Assembly: GCA_015689735.1 (NCBI GenBank)
Contig: WVSP01000003.1
Span: 124,001 to 188,000 of the forward strand
Reading direction: 5' to 3'
Length of the DNA stretch: 64,000 nt
Source of the DNA: Rhodobacterales bacterium LSUCC0031
GTDB taxonomy: Bacteria; Pseudomonadota; Alphaproteobacteria; Rhodobacterales; Rhodobacteraceae
The position numbers were made by a program, and so were the translations under genes. Below are positions 28,418-39,002 of this stretch, in pieces. The stretch's first letter is position 1. The number at the start of each line of letters is the position of its first letter. The notes below the pieces were generated by a model. It ran no database searches. It was not told where the DNA came from and was given only the letters and a program-made list of their open reading frames with translations.

Positions 28418-29752
28418 TCACCAGTTTTCGCGCAACCATTTGGCAGCACGCCTTAGGCTACGGGCAGGCAAACGTTCGGCGGGGGTTTCGAAATCCCACC
28501 ACTCGTCTTGCGGATAGGCCGCAAAAAGCGCCAAGCCCACCAGCGACGAGAAGGCAGGCCCCGCCGCCGACTGCGGCAAGCCTTGCACACGCAAGGGACG
28601 CCCCAAGCGCACCTGATTGCCCAAAATGCGGCTGGCAAGCCCATCAAGGCCGGGGATCTGGCTTGCACCGCCGGTCAAGACGATGCGCTGGCTGGGCAGA
28701 TGATCGAACCCCGCCGCATCCAGACGCAGCCGCACCTCTTCTAAGATTTCTTCAACGCGCGGTCGCATCACGCCGATCAACTCGGCCCGGGTCGCCCTGC
28801 GCCGGTCGTGATGCCAATCGCCGGTCTCGCCGGTCAGTTCGATCACCTCGCGGTCATCGAGACCGGTGGCGATCACGCCACCGAAGCGGCACTTGATGCG
28901 CTCGGCATCGGCCATCGGGATCTGAAGCCCTTGGCTGATGTCACTGGTGACATGATCGCCGCCCATCCGCACGGTATCGGCGTAGATCATGTGCTTCTTG
29001 ATAAAGATCGACAGGCTCGCCGTGCCGCCGCCGAGATCGATACAGGCCGCGCCCAGCTCTTGCTCGTCTTCGACAAGGCTGGAAATCCCTGCCGCATAAG
29101 GGGCCGAGGCAAGGCCCGCCAATTCCAGATCGCACCGCTTGACGCATTGCAACAGCGCTTCGATCGCGCCTGCATCAATTGACAGAAGATGCAGATCAAC
29201 CGAGAGCCGGTTGCCAACATGGCCGCGCGGATCGGTCAAACCGCTCCGATGGTCGAGGGCAAAGTTCACCGGTTGGGCATGCAACACCTCGCGCCCTGCC
29301 CCCAGATCGGGCAGATCACAGGCCGTAAGTACACGGGCGACATCGGTATTCTCGACCGTGCCGCCACCGATATCGACATCACCCTCAAGTCCGTAACTGC
29401 GTGGGCGGCCACCAGCAAAGGCCACGATGACATGATCGACACGGATCTGTGCCATTTTCTGTGCAGCTTGTACGGCAGTGCGAATGGCACGCTCGGTCTC
29501 TTGCAGGCTTTCGATCTCGCCAAAGCGCACGCCGCGCGACCGGGTGGTTGCAGCACCGATGATCCGCACACTGGCTTGACCAGCCATCGCACCGATCCCT
29601 TCGGCAGGCGAGGCCGTCTCGGCGGCATCGAATTTCAATACAAGACACGAAATCTTGTGGCTTCCGATATCGAGAACAGCCACGACGCCGCGTTTAAGCG
29701 CATCTTGCCGCTTTGCCCGCATGGCGCGTTGCGCATGGTATAGCGTGTTCAT
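28418..29752 (-). CDS. ftsA: Cell division protein FtsA
   Basis: FtsA is the actin-like ATPase that ties FtsZ to the membrane. The 444-residue protein has the phosphate-binding VVAVLDIGSHKISCLV, the DLGGGTASLSIF segment and VLTGGASQIPG, the actin-family loops. The last residues, SLRRAAKWLRENW, form the expected amphipathic membrane-targeting helix. Its start overlaps the ftsQ stop by 4 bp. Confidence 0.97.
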   Translation of the reverse strand: MNTLYHAQRAMRAKRQDALKRGVVAVLDIGSHKISCLVLKFDAAETASPAEGIGAMAGQASVRIIGAATTRSRGVRFGEIESLQETERAIRTAVQAAQKMAQIRVDHVIVAFAGGRPRSYGLEGDVDIGGGTVENTDVARVLTACDLPDLGAGREVLHAQPVNFALDHRSGLTDPRGHVGNRLSVDLHLLSIDAGAIEALLQCVKRCDLELAGLASAPYAAGISSLVEDEQELGAACIDLGGGTASLSIFIKKHMIYADTVRMGGDHVTSDISQGLQIPMADAERIKCRFGGVIATGLDDREVIELTGETGDWHHDRRRATRAELIGVMRPRVEEILEEVRLRLDAAGFDHLPSQRIVLTGGASQIPGLDGLASRILGNQVRLGRPLRVQGLPQSAAGPAFSSLVGLALFAAYPQDEWWDFETPAERLPARSLRRAAKWLRENW

Positions 29753-30690
29753 CCGCTTTGCTCTCCGGTGGGATTTGCCCGCGCAGGGCTTTGCGCACCG
29801 CGCAAGGCCTCCATCGCGGCAGGGCTGAGGGTCACACTCACCCGATCGGCATCGCGCAGATCGAGGCGTTGCACATCACGGTTCAAAATATCGGTGGCAT
29901 CATGGAGCCCGAGCGCCCGGTCAAGCGCCTGTACGGCACCCGTCTCGGGCAGCAGGATACGACGCCCATCCATCAACACTACATCCCAGCGCCGCTCGCC
30001 GATGCGCACCAGCCCGAGCAGTCTATCAGCCAAAGGCGCGGCTGCTGCATAAAGGGCGAGCGCCTCATCAACGACAAGATCGGCACCTTCGCCCCCGATC
30101 AGCGGCAAAGGCACATCCAACTCACGCGCGGCCAGATCAGCCACGAAATGCCCCTCGGCATCGATCAACGCAGATCCCTCGCCGGTTTGCCAAATCGCGA
30201 CCGGCACCCGCTCGCGGATGATGACCGACAGATAACCCCCGGCTTGGATCCGCAAATCGGCCTGCGCCACGGCGGGCAAGGCCTCGATCCGACTGCGCAG
30301 GGCAGTCAGATCAAGGTCGAAAGACGAGAGCGGAAAAGACAGCGCGAGATGGTCGCGAATATCATCTTCAACCGCCGGGCTTGCATCGGTGATAACCATC
30401 GCGTTGACCCGGAACTCCGGGCGGCTTTCGATACTGTCACGAAGGGTTTGCAGCTGGCCAAAAAAGGCGGTGCGGCTGTGCTCATCGGCAAAGAACAAGC
30501 CCAGCCCAACAGCAACCGCGCCGACCGGCAAACCGACGCGCACCATCCGCCGAAAGAGCGGCGTCAGCCACAAACGCTGCGCGCGATAGGACCAGATCGA
30601 AGGTGCCGGATCGCGTGGGGTGTCAAGCATCCCGGCTTGGGAGGGCGGCACCGCTCGCTGTGGCCTGCGATCGGCAATCAACGGTCGCAT
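29749..30690 (-). CDS. ftsQ: Cell division protein FtsQ
   Basis: FtsQ is the bitopic divisome protein that binds FtsB/FtsL. The 313-residue protein has a cytosolic basic start (MRPLIADRRPQRA) and one membrane segment near 49-67 (VRVGLPVGAVAVGLGLFF). A POTRA domain (FRVNAMVITDAS and SFPLSSFDLDL) and the FtsQ beta domain (VIIRERVPVAIW, LIDAEGHFV) follow. ATG 30690 was chosen; its first 13 bases overlap the 3' end of ddl, and its own 3' end overlaps ftsA by 4 bp. Confidence 0.94.
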   Translation of the reverse strand: MRPLIADRRPQRAVPPSQAGMLDTPRDPAPSIWSYRAQRLWLTPLFRRMVRVGLPVGAVAVGLGLFFADEHSRTAFFGQLQTLRDSIESRPEFRVNAMVITDASPAVEDDIRDHLALSFPLSSFDLDLTALRSRIEALPAVAQADLRIQAGGYLSVIIRERVPVAIWQTGEGSALIDAEGHFVADLAARELDVPLPLIGGEGADLVVDEALALYAAAAPLADRLLGLVRIGERRWDVVLMDGRRILLPETGAVQALDRALGLHDATDILNRDVQRLDLRDADRVSVTLSPAAMEALRGAQSPARANPTGEQSG

Positions 30691-31613
30691 GAGGCATCCT
30701 CCACCAGCCAGCGGCACAGCGCGCCGAAATCATAACCGCACAGCGCCGCCTGTTCCGGCGTGAGCGAGGTGGGCGTCATACCAGGCTGCGTATTGGTTTC
30801 GAGCAGGAACAGCCCACCCAGGCCGCGCCCTTCGTCCCAGCGGAAATCGGTGCGGCTGACGCCGCGACAGCCAAGCGCGCGATGGGCGACGAGCGCCATC
30901 TCCATGCAGGAATCAAAAATCGGCTTTGGCAGATCGGCAGGCACCACATGACGTGATCCACCGGGCTTGTATTTCGCGTCGTAGTCATACCAGCCATCGG
31001 TGATGATGTCAGTCACGGTCAGCGGCCCCGGTTGGCCTGGCCCGTCGCCCATCACCGAACAGGTCAATTCACGGCCCGCGAGATAGGCTTCGACCATCAC
31101 CCGCGCGGGCATGGCATCGGACAGAAGCGGCGGTTCGTTGGCACCTTCGGCGACCAGATAGACACCGACCGAGGACCCTTCGTTATTGGGTTTGATCACA
31201 TATGGCGGGGTCAGCACATGAGCTTCCATCGCCTGCGCCTTGGTCACGATCCGGCTTTCGGCAACCGGCAGGCCATGGGCGCGATAGACATCCTTGGTGC
31301 GGGTCTTGTCCATCGCGAGCGCCGAGGCCAGCACGCCTGAATGGGTGTAGGGGATGCGCAGCCACTCCAGCAGTCCTTGCACACAGCCATCCTCGCCCCA
31401 GCGACCATGGAGCGCGTTGAAACAGATATCGGGCTTGAGCGCGTCAAGACACGACGGCAGATCGGGGCCGCAATCGACCTCGACCACCTGATAGCCTTCG
31501 CCCCTGAGCGCCTCCGCGCAGCCACGGCCCGTGGACAGCGACACCTCGTGCTCGGACGAAGGGCCACCCATCAGCACCGCAATCAGGGGGGTTGCTCTGC
31601 TCGAACCCGCCAC
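30678..31613 (-). CDS. ddl: D-alanine--D-alanine ligase
   Basis: Ddl makes the D-Ala-D-Ala dipeptide that MurF adds to the peptidoglycan stem. The 311-residue ATP-grasp protein has VLMGGPSSEHEVSLSTG, the HGRWGEDG loop, PPYVIKPNNEGSSVGV and FLLETNTQPGMTP. I chose GTG 31613 (VAGSSRATPLIAVLMGG) because GAGG lies 5 nt upstream; a TTG at 31649 is longer. The 83-bp gap from murB carries two hairpins. Confidence 0.95.
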   Translation of the reverse strand: MAGSSRATPLIAVLMGGPSSEHEVSLSTGRGCAEALRGEGYQVVEVDCGPDLPSCLDALKPDICFNALHGRWGEDGCVQGLLEWLRIPYTHSGVLASALAMDKTRTKDVYRAHGLPVAESRIVTKAQAMEAHVLTPPYVIKPNNEGSSVGVYLVAEGANEPPLLSDAMPARVMVEAYLAGRELTCSVMGDGPGQPGPLTVTDIITDGWYDYDAKYKPGGSRHVVPADLPKPIFDSCMEMALVAHRALGCRGVSRTDFRWDEGRGLGGLFLLETNTQPGMTPTSLTPEQAALCGYDFGALCRWLVEDASCDR

Positions 31614-31657
31614 TTTTGCCTCGATCCGCCAGGTCTTGAGCCCGGTCAACCTGTATC

Positions 31658-31695
31658 GGGGCTTTGCCCCTTGTTGTTATGCCGGGTTTGCCCGG
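31658..31695 (-). terminator. Twin short hairpins between murB and ddl
   Basis: CCGGG and CCCGG pair around a 4-nt loop at 31682-31695, 1 nt past the murB stop. GGGGC and GCCCC pair around a 3-nt loop at 31658-31670. Neither has a T-run. They may stabilise or attenuate the dcw transcript between murB and ddl rather than end it. Confidence 0.45.
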
Positions 31696-31696
31696 A

Positions 31697-32632
31697 TCAG
31701 TCGCGCCGCGTTACACCAACGCGCATGATTTCCCATTCTAGCGCTATTCCCTGCGTCTCGAAAACCCTTTTTCGGACATCTTCTCCCAAAGATTCAAGAT
31801 CATCGGCAGTGGCGCTGCCTGTGTTGATCAAGAAGTTGGAATGCATCATCGACATCTGCGCACCGCCGCGGGTGGCACCGCGCATCCCGGCCGCGTCGAT
31901 CACCTTCCACGCTTTCAACTCATGGGTGTCGTTGGCCTGCCCGGTCGAGGAATAGCCCGCCGGGTTGCGAAAGGTGGATCCGGCGCTGCGGTCCTTGGTG
32001 GGTTGGGTCGCGTCGCGCTTGGCGATCTGCTCGGCCATGAGCGAAGCGAGCGCTTCGGGATCGCCGCTGGCGGTGGCGCGAAAGGTGACTTCGGTCACGA
32101 TGCTGTCGGGGGGCAGATCGGTCTGGCGATAGGCAAAGCCGATGTCGCCCTGCCCCAGCACCTCGGCGCGGCCATCGCGGTGGATGATGCGGGCGGCGTG
32201 GAAATGATCGGCAACGTAGCGCCCATAACAGCCCGCGTTCATCCTGAGGGCGCCGCCGATGGAACCGGGGATCGTGCGCAAAAATGTCAGGTCGCGCCCT
32301 GCCTCGGCCGCCTTGATCGCCACATGCGCATCAAGTGCCGCGGCCCCGGCTGTCACCAGATCGCCATCGACAGAAATCGCGTTGAAACCGCGCCCCAGCC
32401 GGATCACCACGCCCGCGATGCCGCCATCGCGCACGATCAGGTTCGATCCGACCCCCATCGGAAAGACTGGCACGTCGGCAGGCAAGGCCGCCAAGAACGC
32501 GGCCAGATCATCGGTGTCGGCAGGCTGGACCAGCCAATCGGCCGGACCACCCACGCGCAGCCATGTCAGATCGGCCAGCGGGCGGTCAGGCGTCGCGCGC
32601 CCACGCAGGGGAATATCGGCAACGCGCGTCAT
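31697..32632 (-). CDS. murB: UDP-N-acetylenolpyruvoylglucosamine reductase
   Basis: MurB is the FAD enzyme that reduces UDP-enolpyruvyl-GlcNAc to UDP-MurNAc with NADPH. The 311-residue protein has [11 protein letters not shown], the FAD loop [29 protein letters not shown], and [10 protein letters not shown] with the active-site serine. HSNFLINTG near the C-terminus places it in the shorter type II group. It starts 48 bp after the murC stop. Confidence 0.97.
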   Translation of the reverse strand: MTRVADIPLRGRATPDRPLADLTWLRVGGPADWLVQPADTDDLAAFLAALPADVPVFPMGVGSNLIVRDGGIAGVVIRLGRGFNAISVDGDLVTAGAAALDAHVAIKAAEAGRDLTFLRTIPGSIGGALRMNAGCYGRYVADHFHAARIIHRDGRAEVLGQGDIGFAYRQTDLPPDSIVTEVTFRATASGDPEALASLMAEQIAKRDATQPTKDRSAGSTFRNPAGYSSTGQANDTHELKAWKVIDAAGMRGATRGGAQMSMMHSNFLINTGSATADDLESLGEDVRKRVFETQGIALEWEIMRVGVTRRD

Positions 32633-32680
32633 GCCCGCCCCGCTCGCGTCACGCTGGCGCGCTGTCCAGAATGCCCAAAC

Positions 32681-34096
32681 CTAGCCTTTTGCATCGAGAT
32701 CTTTCAGCCGCGCAGGCAGCCCATGAGCCCAAGCCGAGATGGTGCCTGCCCCAAGGCAGACGACCATATCGCCCGGACGCGCCTGTTCGCGCACGAGCCG
32801 TTCCAGATCATCCTCGGAGACAACGGCGCGCGCATGGCGGTGGCCATGCCGGATCAGCCCAGCCACCAGATCGTCGCGCCCGGCACCGGGGATCGGGTCT
32901 TCGCCCGCAGCGTAAACTTCGGCGATGCCGACGACATCGGCCTCGTTGAAGCAGGCACAGAAATCCTCGAACAGGCTTGAAAGGCGGGTGTAGCGATGGG
33001 GCTGATGGACCGCGATAACGCGCCCCTCGCTGGCTTGACGGGCGGCTTTCAGCACTGCGGCAATCTCGACAGGGTGATGACCGTAATCGTCGATGATGGT
33101 AATGCCGCCCACCTCTGCCACCTTGGTAAAGCGGCGGTTGACGCCCTTGAACCCGGCGAGGGCCGCGCGGATCTCCTCGGCCTTCATGCCCAGATGGCGC
33201 GACACCGCCACCGCAGCCAAAGCGTTCGAAACATTGTGATCACCCGGCATGGGCAGGGTGCAATTTTCAATCACCACCCCCTCGGCCTGAAGCGCGATGT
33301 CGAAATGCGCCACGCCACTTTTGTAGATCAGGTTGATCGCGCGCACATCGGCCTGTGCGTTAAAGCCAAAGGTCACAACGCGGCGGTCGGTGATGCGGCC
33401 CACAAGCGCCTGCACCTCGGGGTGATCGGTGCAGCACACGGCCAGCCCGTAAAAAGGGATATTCGAGACGAAATCGAGAAAGCCTTTGCGCAGGTTCTCG
33501 ATCGTGCCCCAATGCTCCATATGCTCGGGGTCGATATTGGTGACGATGGCGATGGTGGCAGGCAGGCGGTTGAAGGTGCCGTCGCTCTCATCGGCCTCGA
33601 CCACCATCCAGTCGCCTTGGCCCACCCGCGCATTCGAGCCATAGGCATGGATCACGCCGCCATTGATTACCGTCGGATCGACCCCACCCGCATCGAGAAG
33701 TGTGGCGACCATCGTCGTGGTCGTGGTCTTTCCATGCGTCCCCGCGATCGCGATATTCGAACGCAGGCGCATCAACTCGGCCAGCATCTCGGCGCGGCGC
33801 ACCACCGGCAGGCCACGCAGGCGCGCAGCGTCCAACTCGGGGTTGCCCGGCTTGATCGCGGACGAGATCACGACCACCTCGGCAGCTTCTAGGTTCTCGG
33901 CGTTTTGACCGATGAAGACGCGTGCGCCCAACCCCTCGAGACGCTCGGTGATCTTGGAGGCCTTTAGATCGGACCCTTGCACCTGATAACCATGGTTCAA
34001 CAGCACCTCCGCGATGCCCGACATGCCGATGCCGCCGATCCCAACGAAATGGATCGCCCCAAGCTTGGTCGGCAGTTTCGTGATCGCAGGTGTCAT
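32681..34096 (-). CDS. murC: UDP-N-acetylmuramate--L-alanine ligase
   Basis: MurC adds the first residue, L-Ala, to UDP-MurNAc. The 471-residue protein starts [27 protein letters not shown], has the ATP loop [17 protein letters not shown], the FGFNAQAD region, and DDYGHHPVE in the third domain. A much longer upstream frame exists, but the ATG at 34096 overlaps the murG stop by 4 bp and matches the family N-terminus. Confidence 0.98.
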   Translation of the reverse strand: MTPAITKLPTKLGAIHFVGIGGIGMSGIAEVLLNHGYQVQGSDLKASKITERLEGLGARVFIGQNAENLEAAEVVVISSAIKPGNPELDAARLRGLPVVRRAEMLAELMRLRSNIAIAGTHGKTTTTTMVATLLDAGGVDPTVINGGVIHAYGSNARVGQGDWMVVEADESDGTFNRLPATIAIVTNIDPEHMEHWGTIENLRKGFLDFVSNIPFYGLAVCCTDHPEVQALVGRITDRRVVTFGFNAQADVRAINLIYKSGVAHFDIALQAEGVVIENCTLPMPGDHNVSNALAAVAVSRHLGMKAEEIRAALAGFKGVNRRFTKVAEVGGITIIDDYGHHPVEIAAVLKAARQASEGRVIAVHQPHRYTRLSSLFEDFCACFNEADVVGIAEVYAAGEDPIPGAGRDDLVAGLIRHGHRHARAVVSEDDLERLVREQARPGDMVVCLGAGTISAWAHGLPARLKDLDAKG

Positions 34097-35196
34097 GCAG
34101 CGCCTTTCTGGGCCAGTTCTTCGACGAGTGCCGCCAGCGTTTGGGCCGCATCGGGCAGGCCAAGCTCCACGGCCGCTTGCGCCATCTGGTCGGCCTTGGC
34201 CGGTTGGGTGAGAATCGATGCAATCGCCGTGGCAAGACTGTCGGGCGAGAGCGATTGCTCGGGTATCATCACGGCGGCACCGCCTGCAACCAGCCCATGG
34301 GCATTCGCGCTTTGATGATCGGCGGTGGCTTGCGCATAAGGGATCAGGATCGCAGGCCGCCCGATAACAGCGATATCTGCGACCGACGAGGCACCGGCGC
34401 GGCTGATGACCAACTGCGCCTCGGACAGGCGGCGCGGGATATCGCGAAAGAATGTCTCGATCTCGGCGCGTACACCGCTCGCGCCATAGGCCGCGATCAC
34501 ACGTTGCAAATCCTCGGGGCGGGCTTGTTGCGCGATGCGCAAATGGGCGCGCAACGCGGCGGGAAGGCACGCAATGGCCGCAGGCACGATGTCGGACAAG
34601 ATCCGCGCCCCTTGGCTGCCGCCGATGACCAGCACGCTCATCGGCCAGTCGCCGGGCGGCATGTAGGGGGCCGCCGCGCGTTCAAGAACAGCGGCGCGCA
34701 CCGGGTTGCCGGTATGCACCCCCACCAGTCCATCGGGCAAGGCGGTGGGCCATGTCCCGCAGGCCACGACATCAACGCGCCGCGCAAACAGGCGGTTGAC
34801 ACGACCCAAGACGCCATTTTGTTCGTGGATCATGCATGGCGTGCGGGTGATCCACGCTGCGGCCAGCGCAGGGATGGTCGGATAGCCACCAAAGCCCACC
34901 ACGACATCGGGCTTTTCGCGCCACATGCGCAAGGTCGCACCAAGGATGCCGCCCGCTACGCGAAACGGGACCATGAGCTTGGCCAGGATGCCGCCGCGGG
35001 CAAATGTGGCCGATGCCACCTCGCGCACCGCGACCGCATGGGAAAAGCCGTCGGTGTAACGCGCGCCACGCGCATCGGTCGATAACGTAACCTGCCAGCC
35101 CCGGCGCAGCATCACTTCGGACAAGGCTTGGGCGGGAAACATATGCCCCCCCGTGCCACCCGCCGCGATGATCAGATGTGCGCGTGTCGGCGTCAT
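34093..35196 (-). CDS. murG: UDP-GlcNAc:lipid I GlcNAc transferase
   Basis: MurG is the membrane-associated GT-B enzyme that makes lipid II from lipid I. The 367-residue protein has [20 protein letters not shown] (lipid I loop), [24 protein letters not shown] and [19 protein letters not shown] (UDP-GlcNAc site). ATG 35196 has AAGG 7 nt upstream and starts 4 nt past the ftsW stop. It overlaps murC by 4 bp. Confidence 0.97.
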   Translation of the reverse strand: MTPTRAHLIIAAGGTGGHMFPAQALSEVMLRRGWQVTLSTDARGARYTDGFSHAVAVREVASATFARGGILAKLMVPFRVAGGILGATLRMWREKPDVVVGFGGYPTIPALAAAWITRTPCMIHEQNGVLGRVNRLFARRVDVVACGTWPTALPDGLVGVHTGNPVRAAVLERAAAPYMPPGDWPMSVLVIGGSQGARILSDIVPAAIACLPAALRAHLRIAQQARPEDLQRVIAAYGASGVRAEIETFFRDIPRRLSEAQLVISRAGASSVADIAVIGRPAILIPYAQATADHQSANAHGLVAGGAAVMIPEQSLSPDSLATAIASILTQPAKADQMAQAAVELGLPDAAQTLAALVEELAQKGAA

Positions 35197-35200
35197 GGCG

Positions 35201-36367
35201 TCACCTTTGCCGGGACAACAGATAGTCGCCGAGATCGCCCTGCGGTCGCGACCGGGTAAAGGCCAAGAGCATGCCAACCGATATCCCCATCGCAATCAGC
35301 GAAGAGCCGCCATAGCTAACGAAGGGGAGTGTCATTCCTTTGGCAGGCAAGAGCCGGACTGCGACACCGAGATTGATGAAAGCTTGCAGCGCCAAAAGGC
35401 TGACCAGCCCTGTGCCAGCTAGCCGAATAAAGGTGTCACGCTCACGCATCAGGCGGAAATAGGACCGCAGCGCGATGGTCACGAACAGCGCGATGATCAG
35501 ATAGACCATGACCACGCCATATTCTTCGGCGGCGACCGCGATGATGAAATCAGTATGCGCATCGGGTAGCGTCCAGCGCACTGTCCCCTCGCCCAGACCT
35601 GCGCCAAACAACCCGCCATTGCGGATCGCGTCGGTCGCATAGCCGATCTGGGTTGTGGGGTCGATCTCGGCTGAGAGGAACCCGTCGATGCGGCGCGCCA
35701 CATGTTCGGAATTGGCATAGGCAAAGACACCGCCGACTGCCACCAGCGCCATGACGGTGAACAAGACCAGCATCGGCGCGCCCGAGACGAAATAGATCAC
35801 CGACCAAGCAAAGACGATCAGCGCGCCTTGGCCAAAATCAGGCTGCATCACCAAAAAGCCCACGATCACCATCATGGCAAAGAGCGAGACAGTCTTGCCC
35901 GGCGGGCCGCCGATCTCTTGGCTGGCCGCGATCATCCACGCGGTGAAGATCACGAAAACGGGTTTGAGGAACTCGGCCGGTTGCACCGAGGCGAAGCCAA
36001 GCGAGAACCAGCGCACCGCCCCTTGGCCGAAATCCGTGCCAAAAGCAGGCAGCATCGCCAGCGCGAAGACCGCGCCGAAAAAGCCGATCACGCCAAGCCG
36101 GCGGATCATTACTGGGTTCAGCATGGACACAACCAGCATCACCAACAGCGCCAGACCGCCAAAGGCGGCCTGTCGTGTCACATAGTAAAATGGGTCAAGT
36201 CCGTTGCGTTCGGCCAAAGGTGTCGAGGCCGCGAAGCCAAGCAGGATGCCGATGGCGAAAAGGGAAAAGATGCAAAAGATCGTGACCCGATCGACCGTGC
36301 GCCACCAACGTGGGATCACGGCCTCGCCGGATTGCACGATCACCGTGCCATGCGCGATTTCCGTCAT
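35201..36367 (-). CDS. ftsW: Septal peptidoglycan polymerase FtsW
   Basis: FtsW is the SEDS-family glycosyltransferase that polymerises septal lipid II with FtsI. The 388-residue protein has about 10 membrane segments. Family motifs are [21 protein letters not shown], which carries the conserved SEDS region, [14 protein letters not shown], and [19 protein letters not shown] near the C-terminus. The C-terminal tail is short and basic ([18 protein letters not shown]). The 124-bp gap to murD holds no visible gene. Confidence 0.97.
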   Translation of the reverse strand: MTEIAHGTVIVQSGEAVIPRWWRTVDRVTIFCIFSLFAIGILLGFAASTPLAERNGLDPFYYVTRQAAFGGLALLVMLVVSMLNPVMIRRLGVIGFFGAVFALAMLPAFGTDFGQGAVRWFSLGFASVQPAEFLKPVFVIFTAWMIAASQEIGGPPGKTVSLFAMMVIVGFLVMQPDFGQGALIVFAWSVIYFVSGAPMLVLFTVMALVAVGGVFAYANSEHVARRIDGFLSAEIDPTTQIGYATDAIRNGGLFGAGLGEGTVRWTLPDAHTDFIIAVAAEEYGVVMVYLIIALFVTIALRSYFRLMRERDTFIRLAGTGLVSLLALQAFINLGVAVRLLPAKGMTLPFVSYGGSSLIAMGISVGMLLAFTRSRPQGDLGDYLLSRQR

Positions 36368-36491
36368 GGGGACTGCCTGCCCGTTTGTATTTTATCTGCC
36401 TCGACGCGCCCGTTTGCCGGGTCTGACAGATAGCCTAACCCGAAACGCCGCGCAGGGCCAGCGTTAGCTTGGCTGTGGCGGCTGTCTCAGC

Positions 36492-37895
36492 TCAGTTTTT
36501 CGGCAAGAGCTTGCCCACCTGCTCCATGAAATCGCGACCGCGATGCTCGAAGCTATCATATTGATCGAAACTCGCTGCCGCAGGCGCGAGCAAGACGGTA
36601 TCGCCGTCCTCGGCCTCGGAGGCCGCGCGCACCACAGCGGTCGCCATGTCGCCACAGATTTCGTGCGGCACGTCGCCCAAGTGAAGGGCGAAGGCCGCGG
36701 CCTCGCGGCCGACGACATAGGCCTTCACCACTGCGCCCGCCGCAGGGGCGAGCGCCGCCATCCCCCCCTCTTTCTCCAGCCCGCCACAGATCCAGCGGAT
36801 GCGCTTGAATGCCCCCAGCGCCTTGACCGCTGCATCCACATTCGTGGCCTTGCTGTCATTGACGAAGGCAACGCCACCGATCTCGGCCACGCGCTGGCTG
36901 CGGTGTGGCAAGCCTTCGAAACTGTGGAATGCGGTCTCGATCTCCTTGGGCGAAAGGCCCAATGCGCGGCAAGCCCCATAGGCGCAGGCTGCGTTTTGAT
37001 GATTATGCGCGCCAGGCAGGCCCGGCACCACGCGCAGGTCGATCGACGCCACTTGGCGGCCCTTGCGCATCTCCGACAGCCAGCCCTTGCGCGCCACCAG
37101 ATCCCAGCCAAGGCCCGAAAGTTTGGCCGAGGACACCCGGATCACGCGCGCATCGCCCGGCCCTTCGGCGAGTTGGTTGGCGATATACTGCCCTTCGATC
37201 TCGTCCACGCCGATGACGGCGCGATCTGGCCCGCCTTCGGAGAAGAGCCGCCGCTTGGCTGCGAAATAGCCGCCCATGCCGCCGTGGCGATCCAGATGAT
37301 CGGGCGACAGATTGGTGAAGACCGCCACATCCGGCGTCAGCGCGCGCGCAAGCTCGATCTGGTAGGAGCTCAGTTCCAGCACCACCACGCCGCCATCCTC
37401 GGGCGGGTCGATATCCAAGACACCGCGCCCGATATTGCCCGCCAGTTGCACGGGCCGCCCTGCAACCTTGAGGATATGGGCGATCAGCGCCGATGTCGTG
37501 GATTTTCCGTTCGAGCCGGTGATCGCGACGACCTTGGGCGGGGTGTCCATCTCGGTCCAATCCCCCTGCCCCAGCGAGCGAAAGAACAGCCCGACATCAT
37601 TGTCGACCGGCACACCGGCCATCTGGGCCGCGGCAATCGCGCGGTGCGGCGTGGGGTAGAGATGTGGAATACCCGGCGAGGTGATCAACGCCGCCACCCC
37701 ATCGAAGGCACCCTGCGCCATCGGATCCCAGATCGTGAACCCTTCGGCACCTGCGGCGTCGCGGGCGGCTGCGCCATCATCCCAGCACAGCGCCTCGGCA
37801 CCGCCTGCGCGCAGAGCGCGCGCCGTGGCCAGCCCCGAACGGCCAAGACCCAAGACCGCGACCCGCTGCCCTTCGACGCCTTGAACCGGTATCAT
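36492..37895 (-). CDS. murD: UDP-N-acetylmuramoyl-L-alanine--D-glutamate ligase
   Basis: MurD adds D-Glu to UDP-MurNAc-L-Ala. The 467-residue protein has [18 protein letters not shown], the ATP loop [25 protein letters not shown] and [16 protein letters not shown]. Length is normal. It starts 12 bp after the mraY stop. Confidence 0.97.
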   Translation of the reverse strand: MIPVQGVEGQRVAVLGLGRSGLATARALRAGGAEALCWDDGAAARDAAGAEGFTIWDPMAQGAFDGVAALITSPGIPHLYPTPHRAIAAAQMAGVPVDNDVGLFFRSLGQGDWTEMDTPPKVVAITGSNGKSTTSALIAHILKVAGRPVQLAGNIGRGVLDIDPPEDGGVVVLELSSYQIELARALTPDVAVFTNLSPDHLDRHGGMGGYFAAKRRLFSEGGPDRAVIGVDEIEGQYIANQLAEGPGDARVIRVSSAKLSGLGWDLVARKGWLSEMRKGRQVASIDLRVVPGLPGAHNHQNAACAYGACRALGLSPKEIETAFHSFEGLPHRSQRVAEIGGVAFVNDSKATNVDAAVKALGAFKRIRWICGGLEKEGGMAALAPAAGAVVKAYVVGREAAAFALHLGDVPHEICGDMATAVVRAASEAEDGDTVLLAPAAASFDQYDSFEHRGRDFMEQVGKLLPKN

Positions 37896-37907
37896 GGCCT
37901 CACCCCT

Positions 37908-38990
37908 TTACCGCAGCTTCAATGTCGCCAGACCGATCAGCGCCAAGATCAGCGAGATGATCCAGAACCGGATCACAACTTGCGGCTCGGCCCAGCCTTT
38001 TTTCTCGAAATGGTGATGGATCGGTGCCATCAGGAAGACGCGCTTGCCGGTGGCCTTGAAATAGGCGACCTGCACGATCACGCTGACGGCTTCGGCGACG
38101 AAAAGCCCGCCGACAATGGCCAAGACGATCTCGTGCTTGGTCGCCACCGCGATCGCGCCCAGCGCGCCGCCCAAGGCAAGCGAGCCGGTATCGCCCATGA
38201 ACACGGCCGCCGGCGGCGCATTATACCACAAGAACCCAAGGCCGCCCCCGATCAGACCGGCAGTGAAGATCAACAGCTCACCCGTGCCGGGGACATAATG
38301 CACATCGAGGTACTCGGTAAAATCGACGCGCCCCACCGCATAGGCGATCACGCCCAGCGTGCCTGCCGCGATCATCACCGGCATGATCGCCAGACCATCA
38401 AGCCCATCGGTCAGGTTGACCGCATTGGCCGAGCCCACGATCACCAGCATCGCGAATGGCAGAAAAAGCCAGCCCATGTTGATCAGCACATCCTTGAACA
38501 CAGGCACGGCCAGTTGCGCCGAGAGCGCATCGGGGTGGATCGCGACACAGATCGCCGCCGCGACGGCCGCGATCACGAAACCGATCAAGAGCCGCACCCG
38601 CCCTGACAGCCCGGCGCTGGTGTTGCGGCTGACCTTGGCCCAGTCATCGGCAAAGCCGATCAGGCCAAACCCGACCGTGGTCAAAAGCACGATCCAGACG
38701 TACGGGTTGTCAAGCCGCGCCCAGAGCAGTGTGGACAGTGTCAGTGCAGCCAAGATCAGCAAACCGCCCATGGTCGGCGTTCCCGCCTTGGCCATGTGGT
38801 GGGCAGGGCCATCGGCCCGGATCGGTTGGCCACCCGTATATTTGCGCCGCAGCGCGTTGATCAGCGGCCGCCCGAAGACAAAGCCAAAGATCAGCGATGT
38901 GAAAAAGGCCCCACCCGCGCGAAAGGTGATGTAGCGAAACAGGTTGAAAACATCCCCGCCATCGGAGAACGCGGTCAGCCAATACAACAT
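37908..38990 (-). CDS. mraY: Phospho-N-acetylmuramoyl-pentapeptide transferase
   Basis: MraY moves phospho-MurNAc-pentapeptide to undecaprenyl phosphate, making lipid I. The 360-residue protein has 10 membrane segments. Motifs seen are [11 protein letters not shown], the DDWAKV aspartates, [14 protein letters not shown] and the [15 protein letters not shown] loop. Length is normal. It starts 12 bp after the murF stop. Confidence 0.98.
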   Translation of the reverse strand: MLYWLTAFSDGGDVFNLFRYITFRAGGAFFTSLIFGFVFGRPLINALRRKYTGGQPIRADGPAHHMAKAGTPTMGGLLILAALTLSTLLWARLDNPYVWIVLLTTVGFGLIGFADDWAKVSRNTSAGLSGRVRLLIGFVIAAVAAAICVAIHPDALSAQLAVPVFKDVLINMGWLFLPFAMLVIVGSANAVNLTDGLDGLAIMPVMIAAGTLGVIAYAVGRVDFTEYLDVHYVPGTGELLIFTAGLIGGGLGFLWYNAPPAAVFMGDTGSLALGGALGAIAVATKHEIVLAIVGGLFVAEAVSVIVQVAYFKATGKRVFLMAPIHHHFEKKGWAEPQVVIRFWIISLILALIGLATLKLR

Positions 38991-39002
38991 CTAGCGGTGT
39001 TC

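Noticed and set aside
26488-28896. 802-codon plus-strand frame opposite ftsZ
   Set aside because: It mirrors ftsZ, whose motifs and codon pattern are clear. Long antisense frames are common in GC-rich genes.
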